Source: Paenibacillus polymyxa (GTDB lineage: Bacteria > Bacillota > Bacilli > Paenibacillales > Paenibacillaceae). Taken from it: DNA of 64,000 nt. The notes under the pieces were generated by a model. It was not told where the DNA came from, did not search any database, and saw only the letters and a list, made by a program, of their open reading frames with translations. Positions 36,650 through 44,723 of this stretch are shown piece by piece. The first letter of the stretch is position 1. Every line of letters starts with the position of its first letter. Position numbers and translations under genes: made by a program. The stretch lies in NCBI RefSeq assembly GCF_001719045.1, contig NZ_CP015423.1, positions 3,443,501 through 3,507,500 of the forward strand, written 5' to 3'.

Positions 36650-37144
36650 TCAGCGTGCTTCGACGTACCCTTCCAGCTTGGAGGTGCAATGTGCGCAACG
36701 GGTAGCGGCTACAGGAATTTCGGATAGGCAATGTGGACATTCCTTAATCGTTTTTTCCTGAGGAGGTTTTTCTTCCTCTTTGCGTTTCAGCATGTTAATT
36801 CCCTTGACCAGCATGAACACACAGAAGGCCACGATCAGGAAGTCCAGCAGGACGTTAATGAACTGCCCATAGGCGAGGACCGCAATCCCTGTTTCTTTGG
36901 CCTGTGCCAAAGTCATGCGTGTACCGTCAGCATTTACAGGATCGGCATTTTGTAAAGCTACATACAAGTCTGGAAAATTCATGCCGCCCAGAAGTTTACC
37001 AATCGGAGGCATGATAATATCGTTTACCACAGAAGTGACAATCTTGCCAAACGCTCCACCGATGATAACACCGACCGCGAGGTCAATCACGTTACCCCGT
37101 ACAGCGAATTCTTTAAATTCTTTTATAATACCTTTTCCGCTCAT
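36650..37144 (-). CDS. mscL: Large-conductance mechanosensitive channel with zinc-ribbon tail
   Basis: Pentameric pressure-relief channel of 164 residues. The N-terminal helix and first pore segment are typical ([20 protein letters not shown]), and the second segment is [20 protein letters not shown]. After the usual cytoplasmic region the chain continues with [20 protein letters not shown], a four-cysteine zinc-ribbon-like end that most MscL proteins lack. The loop between segments is longer than average. ATG 37144 has AAGGTGAG upstream; a GTG inside that site is less likely. It stands alone. Confidence 0.93.
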   Translation of the reverse strand: MSGKGIIKEFKEFAVRGNVIDLAVGVIIGGAFGKIVTSVVNDIIMPPIGKLLGGMNFPDLYVALQNADPVNADGTRMTLAQAKETGIAVLAYGQFINVLLDFLIVAFCVFMLVKGINMLKRKEEEKPPQEKTIKECPHCLSEIPVAATRCAHCTSKLEGYVEAR

Positions 37145-37233
37145 GTGAGTGCTCACCTTCTTTGCATAAAATCATTTATCTATAATACATGCTATGTCAA
37201 TTGAGGGCAATTCCAAATTGATGTATTGCATTT

Positions 37234-37260
37234 TGTCACAAAATCACATGTTCATTTGTC
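37234..37260 (+). promoter_or_regulatory. ECF41-type sigma promoter upstream of the AhpD-like gene
   Basis: TGTCACA (37234-37240), 16 bases, then TGTC (37257-37260). The published ECF41 consensus is TGTCACA-N16-CGTC, so the match differs at one base. The ECF41 sigma gene lies second in the transcript this promoter would start, implying autoregulation. Confidence 0.7.
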
Positions 37261-37295
37261 TTCTATATGTAAACCAATAATGGAGGCGATGTATC

Positions 37296-37739
37296 GTGAG
37301 TTTAAGATTCAATCACAGAGCAGTGAGTCCTAGCACGTTCAGGGCAATGATGGAGATGGAAAAATATATTTCCGGTCGTTTTACAGACAAAGTATTGTAC
37401 GAACTATTGAAAATTAGAGTATCCCAAATCAATGGATGTTCCTATTGTCTGGATATGCATGCGAAGGATTTGCTCAAGCTGGGGGATTATGCTGACCACA
37501 TTTTGCAGCTAGCCTTATGGCGGGAGGTTCCTTTGTTCACGGAAAAAGAACGTGTTATGCTTGAATTAGCTGAAGCGGTAACCCGTATCTCTGAACAAGG
37601 GGTACCTACGGATTTGTACAATCGAGTCAGAGAACATTTTACAGAGGAAGAATACGTAGATTTGATAACCGCGGTTAACGTGATTAACAGTTGGAACCGG
37701 ATTGCAATTGCAACGGGGATGTATCCGGGCATTCTTTAA
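37296..37739 (+). CDS. Carboxymuconolactone decarboxylase / AhpD-like protein
   Basis: Protein of 147 residues of the CMD family, usually a peroxide-related or redox protein. The catalytic CxxC is CSYCLDMHAKDL, with the family His following. The GTG start at 37296 has GGAGG before it. An ECF41 sigma factor gene begins 18 bases after its stop. CMD, oxidoreductase or epimerase genes are the known partners of ECF41 factors and their direct target, which fits the promoter found upstream. The physiological signal is unknown. Confidence 0.9.
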   Translation: MSLRFNHRAVSPSTFRAMMEMEKYISGRFTDKVLYELLKIRVSQINGCSYCLDMHAKDLLKLGDYADHILQLALWREVPLFTEKERVMLELAEAVTRISEQGVPTDLYNRVREHFTEEEYVDLITAVNVINSWNRIAIATGMYPGIL

Positions 37740-37757
37740 TGAACAGGGGGCTATGCT

Positions 37758-38687
37758 TTGTCTGGCAAAGAACATAGAATTGAACAACAATCGGTGGATG
37801 TAAATCTGGAGGAGCTGTATCAGAAATATCGCAAATATTCTTTTGCCATTGCATATCGCATGCTTGGAACGGTTACAGATGCCGAGGATGTAGTTCAAGA
37901 CTGCTTTGTCGAGCTGAAGAATAAGCCCCTGGATGATTTACACAATCCCAAAGCCTATGTAGCCAAAATGACGATGAATCGGTGTCTAAATCTGTTGAAC
38001 TCTGCACGCAAGCAAAGAGAGACATATGTAGGACAGTGGCTGCCGGAGCCGTTGGGTGAAAGTGCAGATCTTCCTGCGGATTGGTTAGAGCGTAAAGACA
38101 TGATATCTTACGCTTTTCTGGTTTTGCTGGAGCAGCTAAAGCCGATAGAGCGGGCTGTTTTTGTGCTGAGGGAAGCTTTTCAATATGATTACAAAGATAT
38201 TGCGGAATTGCTTGGGAAGACTGAGAGCAACTGTCGTCAGTTGTTCAGTCGCTCCCGTCGTATTCTATCTTCGGGAGAATCTGCTCTTGAGGCTCAGTCC
38301 AGTCGCAATGTGAATAACTCTTCCCGAATAAAACTACTAGAACGTTTTACAACCGCCTTTCTTGCCTACGATGTGACTGCTATGCTGGAACTACTGGCTG
38401 AACAACCTGTATTCGTGTCAGATGGCGGAGGTAATGTGCATACGGTGATGAGACCGATGGTTGTACGCAAAGGTGTTCTCGCCCTGTTGACCTCTCGTCG
38501 GGTATTAACTGTTTTACGAGAAAGAGATGTGGTCCACACCGTCATTAATGGTGAGGTTCAGCTGGCATTTTTGAAAGACGGTGAAGTGAGAGAAACCTTA
38601 TGCCTCATACTGACACCGGACGGGGAGCATATTCAGAATTTTTATTTAATGGTTAATCCAGATAAGCTGGGACACATCCATATATGA
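37758..38687 (+). CDS. ECF sigma factor of the ECF41 group
   Basis: Alternative sigma factor of 309 residues with a SnoaL-like C-terminal extension in place of a separate anti-sigma factor. Region 2 (YSFAIAYRMLGTVTDAEDVVQD) and region 4 (KDIAELLGKTESNCRQLFSR) are plain. The ECF41 marker motifs are all visible: WLPEPL in the linker, DGGG (SDGGGNVH) and the C-terminal NPDKL. The extension normally holds the sigma in check and helps activate it. TTG 37758 follows the CMD gene closely, after AGGGGG. A terminator follows at 38725. Confidence 0.92.
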   Translation: MSGKEHRIEQQSVDVNLEELYQKYRKYSFAIAYRMLGTVTDAEDVVQDCFVELKNKPLDDLHNPKAYVAKMTMNRCLNLLNSARKQRETYVGQWLPEPLGESADLPADWLERKDMISYAFLVLLEQLKPIERAVFVLREAFQYDYKDIAELLGKTESNCRQLFSRSRRILSSGESALEAQSSRNVNNSSRIKLLERFTTAFLAYDVTAMLELLAEQPVFVSDGGGNVHTVMRPMVVRKGVLALLTSRRVLTVLRERDVVHTVINGEVQLAFLKDGEVRETLCLILTPDGEHIQNFYLMVNPDKLGHIHI

Positions 38688-38724
38688 CAGAAGAAGCTAG
38701 CGTAAAAAAATGAACTGCCCAAAC

Positions 38725-38766
38725 GTAAAAAACCTTGATTCCTTGCTTAGGATCAAGGTTTTTTGC
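38725..38766. terminator. Terminator after the ECF41 gene
   Basis: AAAACCTTGAT pairs with ATCAAGGTTTT around a 12-base loop, followed by a T run. The A run on the other side allows it to serve the convergent DUF4870 gene as well. Confidence 0.8.
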
Positions 38767-38771
38767 TGTTT

Positions 38772-39119
38772 TCATAACTGCCGGGCTTGATGAAGAGCCA
38801 GATCGCCTATCCAGGGAAGCTTGAGCCACTTTCCTTGTCCCGCACGAATTAACAAGATAATCCACAAGGCAAGGCTTGCCAGCGTTAGCAGGGAAGCGAG
38901 GAAAGGACCGAGTAGCGGAATGAATCCGACCAGCACATGTCCGATCATAAGGGCTACAAAAAGAAGTATGGATTGCAGTGCGTGAAATAATACGAATCGG
39001 CTTTTCTTTTCCAGCATGACAAAGGCCAGCGCGCCAATAAAGGCGAACAAATAGCACAGGACAGCTGCTATATTTTCATCCAATCCTGTGGAAGACTTAT
39101 AGACTGACATGTCAGGCAT
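38772..39119 (-). CDS. DUF4870/Tic20-like membrane protein
   Basis: Membrane protein of 115 residues with three or four hydrophobic segments, function unknown. The sequence LDENIAAVLCYLFAFIGALAF and the middle RFVLFHALQSILLF are typical of small DUF4870-type proteins. Two ATG codons (39119 and 39110) flank an AAAGGAGG site: the first is very close to it and the second 11 bases away, so the exact start is open. Single gene between two terminator regions. Confidence 0.8.
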   Translation of the reverse strand: MPDMSVYKSSTGLDENIAAVLCYLFAFIGALAFVMLEKKSRFVLFHALQSILLFVALMIGHVLVGFIPLLGPFLASLLTLASLALWIILLIRAGQGKWLKLPWIGDLALHQARQL

Positions 39120-39191
39120 ATCCTCCTTTATAAAAGATTCAAGCTAAGTCTCCGTACTATACAAGCTATGAGGGCAGGATTGAAGGATATG

Positions 39192-39210
39192 CCCGATCTC
39201 GGTAAAAAAA
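39192..39210 (+). repeat. 19-bp direct repeat, left copy
   Basis: CCCGATCTCGGTAAAAAAA, identical to 40394-40412. The repeats enclose the MOSC gene, the small reading frame after it and about 300 bases of non-coding DNA. Confidence 0.8.
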
Positions 39211-39280
39211 TTGGCTCTACACAAAGGATAAGCGGTCAAGCGAATGGATATACTCGAATTTGGCGATAACCTTTTTTACC

Positions 39281-39418
39281 TTATTGGTTTGCAAATGACC
39301 GATAAAGTGCCACCTTCCGTGGTTGAAAGGTCTCCCATTTGGACTGCGCTTCTGTCGCATCGCCCACAAGCTTCGCAGATTCGATGTTCGACTGCAGCCA
39401 GACGAGCTTGAAATTCAT
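39281..39418 (-). CDS. Possible 45-residue protein downstream of the MOSC gene
   Basis: An open frame begins 15 bases after the MOSC stop on the same strand (ATG 39418), with GGTGGAAG about 8 bases before it. It starts [18 protein letters not shown] and ends [10 protein letters not shown]. The rest of the 39120-39433 gap holds only the direct repeat and no other frame. It may be a small partner of the MOSC protein or chance; I do not recognise it. Confidence 0.35.
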   Translation of the reverse strand: MNFKLVWLQSNIESAKLVGDATEAQSKWETFQPRKVALYRSFANQ

Positions 39419-39433
39419 TGAACCACTTCCACC

Positions 39434-40117
39434 TTACGAATTGCCTGATATTCTTTCCCGAGAATCCGTTTCGGTTCCCGCCAAACGTTTTAGAAACGTA
39501 TTTCTCCAGTTTAAGGACAATTCTTCCACTTCGAGAATTTGTTTAATACCCTCGATATGAGCCTTCTCTTGATGCATAATTCGATTGGCAAATGAAACCG
39601 TAATTGCTTTCGGATGGCGATGAAGGAGGGATAATCCCTCGGCTTTAGAGACAACTCCCTCTTCCAGAACGCGGAAGTAGAATCCCGTGTAGCCTGTTTG
39701 CTGTACCTTCAAGGGCATGTCCGGTACGCCGTACTTGATGGACAACTTGTAGCAAGGCTGTCTCGGCTGGCTAACTTGAACGATAGCTTTGCCAAGCTTA
39801 AAGACGTCTCCAATGCAAACGTCGGATTCTAGCAAACCCTTTATCGTTAAATTTTCCCCGAATGCGCCGTAATCGAGCGGTCTCCGCAATTCATTTTCCC
39901 AGAACGGATAGTGCTCGTAGGGATAGACGCATACAGCTTTCTCTTTACCCCCGTGATGAACTAGATCGCCCTGCCCATCCCCTTCGAAGTTTAGATAAGA
40001 TAAATACAAATATTCATCTGTGGCCGACTTGAATATCCCCGTAGAAACGTCCTTCTGATTAAACTGGATCTGCTTGGGCATGCCGACATTAAGTGAAAGG
40101 ATTTTAATAGATGCCAT
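39434..40117 (-). CDS. MOSC domain protein, YiiM type
   Basis: Molybdenum-cofactor sulfurase C-terminal domain protein of about 227 residues. Core features are the HHGGKEKAVCVYPYEHYPFW segment, GAFGENLTIKGL and the conserved cysteine in QPRQPCYKL, where the MOSC fold is thought to bind Moco or relay sulfur. YiiM relatives bind 6-N-hydroxylaminopurine. The ATG at 40117 has AGGGGTGATC before it. Direct repeats flank the gene at 39192 and 40394, so it may have arrived as a small cassette. Confidence 0.88.
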   Translation of the reverse strand: MASIKILSLNVGMPKQIQFNQKDVSTGIFKSATDEYLYLSYLNFEGDGQGDLVHHGGKEKAVCVYPYEHYPFWENELRRPLDYGAFGENLTIKGLLESDVCIGDVFKLGKAIVQVSQPRQPCYKLSIKYGVPDMPLKVQQTGYTGFYFRVLEEGVVSKAEGLSLLHRHPKAITVSFANRIMHQEKAHIEGIKQILEVEELSLNWRNTFLKRLAGTETDSRERISGNS

Positions 40118-40444
40118 TCGGATCACCCCTACTCCAAATTTTGGTCAACGAGTTTTGCTAGATGCTTCTATATACCGCGTTCCTGCATATGTTCGCCCGC
40201 CTGAAGCGAGAATTTCTATGATGACTACGCCTTTTTACATTTCGGTAATTCCTCTTTTGACTCTGTTCGTCCCCGTTTCCATTTTACACTCCTCTATGCG
40301 CTATTTGCGAATTTTCGATTAGTCTTCGTTAATGGGATAGAGTCCTTTTTGGGCAACTCATCGTTCTGGGAGCGATGTTCTCGTTCGAACATACCCGATC
40401 TCGGTAAAAAAAGAATTAGAGAATGTGTATAAAAATACGAAAAA
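40118..40444. other. Intergenic region between the MOSC gene and the terminator
   Basis: Contains the MOSC promoter region and the right 19-bp direct repeat at 40394-40412. No gene-like frame is convincing here. Confidence 0.5.
40394..40412 (+). repeat. 19-bp direct repeat, right copy
   Basis: Exact copy of 39192-39210, same orientation, 1202 bases away. Confidence 0.8.
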
Positions 40445-40471
40445 GGCTGAACGAAAAGGATTCGCTCAGCC
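40440..40471 (-). terminator. Terminator for the minus-strand small gene
   Basis: GGCTGA-CGAA pairs with TTCG-TCAGCC (40445-40471); on the minus strand it is followed by TTTTTCG. It would end the transcript that starts at the 93-residue gene and crosses the DnaA-box cluster. Confidence 0.7.
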
Positions 40472-40481
40472 ATTCACACGG

Positions 40482-40661
40482 TTATGCACAGGTTTTGCAC
40501 ATCTTGTACGCACTTTATCCACCGCACATTACTATTTATCCACAAAAACAGCATGCTTTATGCACAATTTGTGCACAAACTGTAGACAATATAACGATAT
40601 CTCACACTTTGCACACAGATTGTCCACAAACTATCAACATATTGGGAGTAACTGTGGATAT
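40482..40661. promoter_or_regulatory. Cluster of DnaA-box-like 9-mers
   Basis: Within 180 bases: TTATGCACA (40482, 40558), TTATCCACA (40536), TTATCCACC (40515), TTTTGCACA (40493), TTGTGCACA (40569), TTGTCCACA (40620), and TGTGGATAT on the other strand (40653). Three match the TTATNCACA consensus exactly and the others differ by one base. No dnaA, dnaN or rep gene is in the window, so a DnaA-titrating or regulatory cluster is more likely than an origin. Confidence 0.75.
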
Positions 40662-40671
40662 ACTTCCGTAA

Positions 40672-40953
40672 TTATCGGTCGCCAGTTTTTAAATGGCGGC
40701 GCGGATGTGTGATTTTCCCCATTTTATTCTTGTCATCCTTTTTGGGGATAAGTCGTTCATCAGTACGTCCTTCATGATGATTATCAAAGGCGTATTCGGT
40801 CATTTTCCACTCGGAAGTACCCAAAACAACATCAGAGGGAAAATGCTGACCTCTGTGCAAATGCTGTTCATGTCCATCCTCATCAATATAAACACCATCC
40901 ACTTCTACCTTTTCACCCGAAAGCGGGAGCAAATCCTTTCCTTCGCGTTCCAT
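40672..40953 (-). CDS. Small hydrophilic protein of unknown function
   Basis: Protein of 93 residues, rich in His, Asp, Glu and Lys, with no membrane segment. Central part GVYIDEDGHEQHLHRGQHFP resembles, loosely, YjzC-type small Bacillus proteins that end in GDRFP-like segments; this is weak. A strong ribosome site (GGAGGGG) lies 7 bases before the ATG. Its 3' untranslated region would include the DnaA-box cluster before a terminator at 40440. It follows the glycosyltransferase gene on the same strand. Confidence 0.65.
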   Translation of the reverse strand: MEREGKDLLPLSGEKVEVDGVYIDEDGHEQHLHRGQHFPSDVVLGTSEWKMTEYAFDNHHEGRTDERLIPKKDDKNKMGKITHPRRHLKTGDR

Positions 40954-40983
40954 TGGTATCCCCTCCGTCTGGCTTATTCTTCG

Positions 40984-42135
40984 TTAATTTGTCCGTACGG
41001 AAGGTCTTTTATCCACAAGCTGATGCAAAATATCCTCGGCAATCTGGTCTGCGGGATGAGGCTTGCGAAGCAACTCAATCGCCTGCGTCATCTCTTCGGC
41101 AAGAGAGGGGATGGAAATCAGGTCGAGACAATGCTGAATCAGCTCCTCCGTAGTGCGCGCAATACGGGCAGCTCCTTTTTGCTGCAAATACAGAGCATTA
41201 TTTAGCTCCTGACCGGGCACAGGCTTGAACACAAGAATAGGCAAACCGGATGCAATGCTTTCCGAGAGTGTAATGCCGCCGGGCTTTGTAATCACCAGAT
41301 TGCTCGCACGCATAAGTGCTGGAACAAAGTCCACGAATCCATAGGTGTAAATGTCCGGGTGGTCTGCATACAGCGCATCCAATTCTGCTTTCAGTTGCTG
41401 GTTACGTCCGCAGACGATGAGTAGCCGCAACTGAGGAAGCTGGCTTAATTGCCGACAGATATCCAGTATGCCGGATAGCACACCATAGGCGCCAGCCATT
41501 ATGAGTAGTGTAGTAGTCTCAGACTGTAGTGATGGAATTACCTGTTCCTGAACAGGAACTTCGTTAGCAGACATGTTATAAAAAGAAGCGTGAATCGGAA
41601 TCCCCGTAGCGATAATGCGTTCGATAGGTATTCCCCGCTGGGCGGCTTCCTGCTGGATGTCCTCAGTGGCAACATAGTAGCGGTCAATATCGGGATGCAG
41701 CCAGCGCCCATGCAGATCGAAATCTGTAACCACGTTGACAATAGGCAAATTCATTCCCATTTTGCGGCGTAACGCCGGGAGCGCGAGCTGCGGGAACGTA
41801 TGTATCACGAGATCCGGCAACTCCTTTTTCAGTGTGAGCGTAAGTTGACGCATTCCGAATGAATGCAATACATGGCCGAAGGCGGATTTTGCCTGCATAC
41901 CGCGCGTAATATTATAGACCCAGCCGTAAAGCTGAGGAATGGTTTTGAAACTTTGCATATATACAAATTTGGTCAGACCGTTCAACCAGGGATGAGATTC
42001 AGCCATTAGATCGAGAAGTTGTACCTCGCAGCGTCCAAGTCTTCGCAAACTGTCCATAATCGCCCGAGCGGCCTGCACATGGCCTTCCCCGTAACTGGCG
42101 TATAATATTAGAATTTTTGGTGCTGAGACTTCCAT
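40984..42135 (-). CDS. Diacylglycerol glucosyltransferase-like glycosyltransferase (UgtP/MGDG-synthase family)
   Basis: Membrane-associated GT28-type enzyme of 383 residues that probably transfers glucose from UDP-glucose to diacylglycerol. The N-terminal MGDG-synthase domain starts with ILILYASYGEGHVQAARAI and contains VNVVTDFDLHGRWLHPDIDR. The C-terminal nucleotide-sugar part has LVITKPGGITLSESIASGLP and PVPGQELNNALYL, standard for the family. It could equally act on another lipid acceptor. AGGAGG-type site before the ATG (GGAGGCTAAAC). Confidence 0.88.
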   Translation of the reverse strand: MEVSAPKILILYASYGEGHVQAARAIMDSLRRLGRCEVQLLDLMAESHPWLNGLTKFVYMQSFKTIPQLYGWVYNITRGMQAKSAFGHVLHSFGMRQLTLTLKKELPDLVIHTFPQLALPALRRKMGMNLPIVNVVTDFDLHGRWLHPDIDRYYVATEDIQQEAAQRGIPIERIIATGIPIHASFYNMSANEVPVQEQVIPSLQSETTTLLIMAGAYGVLSGILDICRQLSQLPQLRLLIVCGRNQQLKAELDALYADHPDIYTYGFVDFVPALMRASNLVITKPGGITLSESIASGLPILVFKPVPGQELNNALYLQQKGAARIARTTEELIQHCLDLISIPSLAEEMTQAIELLRKPHPADQIAEDILHQLVDKRPSVRTN

Positions 42136-42179
42136 GATTGTTTAGCCTCCTATATTCAATAAGCACATTAAAGCTCATT

Positions 42180-43217
42180 TCAGGAATGTTCCAAGTTGAG
42201 GGAGGATACGGCTGGCAAAACGTAGCGCTCCAGCAGTGTTCGCGGATTTTTCCAACGGCTCACCTTGCTATCTGCTGTAAATACTGCGACTGCGTTCGCT
42301 TCTGGCACAAGATAAATTTGCTGTCCTCCATGTCCGTGCGCACACGCGTAGTTGATGCCGTGGAGTCGTCCTGTCCACCATTGGAATCCGTAATCTCCGA
42401 ATTCTGGATAACCTTCAACCTGTCGCTGTGTCGCCTGATGCAGCCAATCGGCCGGAATCAATTCTTTTCCGTTCCAGCTGCCTTGATGAAGGCAGCAATC
42501 GCCGAATTTAGCCATGTCACGCGATGTCAGATATAGCCCGATGTGTCCCATGGTGTAGCCCTCTGGATCTTGTGCCCAACCACTTCTCCCGAAACCTAAG
42601 GGTTCGAACAGGTGCTGGAGAGCGTACGCATAGGCGTCAATCCCACAACAATGGGTCAGCAGAACGGACAACAGGTGCGAATCAACACTACGATATTGGA
42701 ATACACCGAGTTGATCCTCCTGTACAGGTAAGCGTAGAGCAAAGGATGGCCAGCTTTTGCTGCGATGAAAACGGTGGATAAAAGCTTCTCCGAGCTTTTT
42801 ACCCGTTTGCCAATACAAGCCGGATGTCATGGTCAACAGATGGCGAATCGTAATCTGCTCTAGCAGTGTTTCCTTCCGCCTAGGTAAATACTCAGGCAAC
42901 AGCTTATGCACAGCCGTCTCTGGCCCGGGCATATCACCGCGAGCCATAGCTATGCCGATGAGCGTGGAAGTGAAGCTTTTGGTCGCGGATCGCAAATCGT
43001 TCAGAGAGCTTACTTCATGCCCGTTATAATAGCGTTCCCAGATCAGTTTGCCGTGGCGTAGTAGCAGGAAGCTGTGCATTTTAGGAAACTTGGCTTGGAT
43101 TTCACGGTCTGCCTGATCAAGTAGGGAGACATTGACGCCCTCCTCTTCACAAGTTCCTATGTTCAGGGCAGACATACGGGCAACAGGTGCAGTGAACAGC
43201 GGAGCAAAGCGGCTCAT
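42180..43217 (-). CDS. Serine hydrolase of the class C beta-lactamase family
   Basis: Penicillin-binding/esterase-like protein of 345 residues. The nucleophile motif SxxK is SATK in LRSATKSFTSTLIGIAM. A tyrosine motif candidate is YRSVDSHLLS and a C-terminal GHGGQQIYLVP takes the place of KTG. No signal peptide is seen, so it is probably cytoplasmic and an esterase or peptidase rather than a true beta-lactamase. AGGAGGG precedes ATG 43217. Confidence 0.87.
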   Translation of the reverse strand: MSRFAPLFTAPVARMSALNIGTCEEEGVNVSLLDQADREIQAKFPKMHSFLLLRHGKLIWERYYNGHEVSSLNDLRSATKSFTSTLIGIAMARGDMPGPETAVHKLLPEYLPRRKETLLEQITIRHLLTMTSGLYWQTGKKLGEAFIHRFHRSKSWPSFALRLPVQEDQLGVFQYRSVDSHLLSVLLTHCCGIDAYAYALQHLFEPLGFGRSGWAQDPEGYTMGHIGLYLTSRDMAKFGDCCLHQGSWNGKELIPADWLHQATQRQVEGYPEFGDYGFQWWTGRLHGINYACAHGHGGQQIYLVPEANAVAVFTADSKVSRWKNPRTLLERYVLPAVSSLNLEHS

Positions 43218-43581
43218 CCTTTTCCCTCCTTGTTATGTTTATTTATTTTACCCCAAACACATACACTCCAAAAACCGATAAATAAGGTATACCCCCTGTG
43301 CAACAGCTGATTGAGTACCCAAAATGACATGATGCGTAAAAGATAGGTAAAATCAATGTAAATTTACTGGAAAGCTGAAAGCTGTATCTGAATATGTTAT
43401 AATGGGGTAGTGATTCAGCCAAAAGAAAATCGGTTAATAATAGTGTCAGGTACATGCCTTGTATAAGGTGTTCCCGACCTAAGCTGCAATTAGACATACT
43501 ACTTCACTGCATAAGGCATCAATACTTTTCGGCATTCTCTTCAACGGAGCACTTATTTTCAACGTTTTGGGAGGGAGTTAC
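43218..43581. other. Intergenic region with an extended -10 promoter
   Basis: No gene in about 364 bases. TGTTATAAT (43395-43403) is an extended -10 box pointing right, with no clear -35, and could drive the 62-residue gene. A minus-strand 84-residue frame here has no ribosome site. Confidence 0.55.
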
Positions 43582-43770
43582 ATGGCAACGAAAGGTCACA
43601 ATGAAGTTAAGGAAAGTCTGCGGGAAATGACTCGAATTTTCCGGCCTAAGGATCCCAAAAAATTTGTAAAGGAATATGTGCGAAAATACCGGATTACAGG
43701 AGGGTATGAGGAAGAGTTGACCATGGTGGTGGAAAACGAACTCGGTCGCATAAATTCTTCAGTATCTTAA
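43582..43770 (+). CDS. Small conserved basic/acidic protein
   Basis: Protein of 62 residues, starting MATKGHNEVKESLREMTRIF and ending GRINSSVS. It is mainly helical and charged, with no known motif. GGGAGGGAG lies 5-6 bases before ATG 43582, which is better than the GTG-type frame start further up. A terminator follows at 43811, so it forms its own transcript. Function unknown. Confidence 0.65.
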   Translation: MATKGHNEVKESLREMTRIFRPKDPKKFVKEYVRKYRITGGYEEELTMVVENELGRINSSVS

Positions 43771-43810
43771 AGGGTTCGATTACCCGAAAAACTAGAAATA
43801 CGACTTTTAT

Positions 43811-43843
43811 AAACCGTCTATCCACAGAGGAGACGGTTTTTTT
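43811..43843 (+). terminator. Terminator after the small gene
   Basis: AAACCGTCT pairs with AGACGGTTT around an 11-base loop, followed by seven T residues. Confidence 0.85.
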
Positions 43844-43908
43844 GTGTCCGCCTTGCATACAATGGGATAGGTTTAGTGAATTTGTATGCTCAAAGGAGGC
43901 GGATTCCA

Positions 43909-44658
43909 ATAGAGATAGCAATACGAACACCGGAGGAAATCGGCTACATGAGGGAGGCCGGACGTATTTTGGCAGATTGCCATCGTGCGCTGGAAAGTCG
44001 TATTCTTCCGGGAATCACAACGCTTGAAATCGATGCTTGGGTGGAGCAGTTTTTAAGCAAGCGCGGAGCTACGCCTGAACAAAAGGGCTATAAAGGTTTC
44101 CCTTATGCCACCTGCGCCTCGGTCAACGAGGTGGTATGTCACGGTTTTCCCTCGGAGCGAGTGCTTCATGATGGGGATATTGTGACTATCGACATTGTGG
44201 TTAACAAGGACGGTTGGCTGGCTGACCGAGGATGGACCTATGCGGTAGGTAACATTAGCCGCCCGGTAGCACGACTGTTGCGGCAGACCCATAAGGCACT
44301 GGTGCGCGGGATCGAGGTTGCCCGCCCGGGGAAGACGTTGGGGGATATCGGGCATGCTGTGGAAAAAGCGGCAGGCTGGCGGCGGTTCGGCAACGTCAAG
44401 CCTCTGATCGGGCATGGCATTGGCCGCCAAATGCATGAGCCGCCAGAGGTTCTGCACTATGGTCGTCCCAAAACGGGATTACCGCTGCGCGAAGGGATGG
44501 TGATAACCATTGAGCCGGTATTTACCCTCGGAACCGAGGGGGCCGTGCTCTGGGGGGACGATGGCTGGACCATCAGCACAGCAGACGGCAGTTGGGGAGC
44601 TCAATACGAGCACACGATTGCGATTACAAAGAACGGTCCTTATATTTTGACCTCGTAA
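43909..44658 (+). CDS. Methionine aminopeptidase type I, non-canonical start
   Basis: Removes the N-terminal methionine from new proteins. Metal and catalytic residues are present: GYKGFPYATCASVNEVVCHG, DGDIVTIDIVV, GHGIGRQMHEPPEV, the EP of ITIEPVFTL and the final ECEH-like QYEHTIAI. The family N-terminus would be M-x-I-x-TPEEI, and here IAIRTPEEIGYMREAG is read in frame, but no ATG, GTG or TTG lies at a normal distance from the perfect site AAAGGAGG (43892-43899). ATA 43909 is 9 bases away and ATT 43903 only 3. A GTG at 43876 in the same frame precedes the site. The coordinate assumes ATA. Confidence 0.8.
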   Translation: MEIAIRTPEEIGYMREAGRILADCHRALESRILPGITTLEIDAWVEQFLSKRGATPEQKGYKGFPYATCASVNEVVCHGFPSERVLHDGDIVTIDIVVNKDGWLADRGWTYAVGNISRPVARLLRQTHKALVRGIEVARPGKTLGDIGHAVEKAAGWRRFGNVKPLIGHGIGRQMHEPPEVLHYGRPKTGLPLREGMVITIEPVFTLGTEGAVLWGDDGWTISTADGSWGAQYEHTIAITKNGPYILTS

Positions 44659-44723
44659 AAGAGAGTTGTGCCATAGGGAGTCAATGTGCGGGTCGTTAGC
44701 ATAAGGCTCTCTAGGTAAGTTTT

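Noticed and set aside
40482-40661. Chromosomal or plasmid replication origin
   Set aside because: No dnaA, dnaN, rep or parA gene nearby and no clear AT-rich unwinding stretch; a DnaA-binding cluster is the safer reading.
40423-40712. Two overlapping plus-strand frames in the DnaA-box region
   Set aside because: They are made of the repeated 9-mers themselves (His/Thr/Cys-rich) and have no ribosome site.
43243-43497. Minus-strand frame of 84 residues
   Set aside because: No ribosome site, odd composition and overlap with the promoter region of the 43582 gene.
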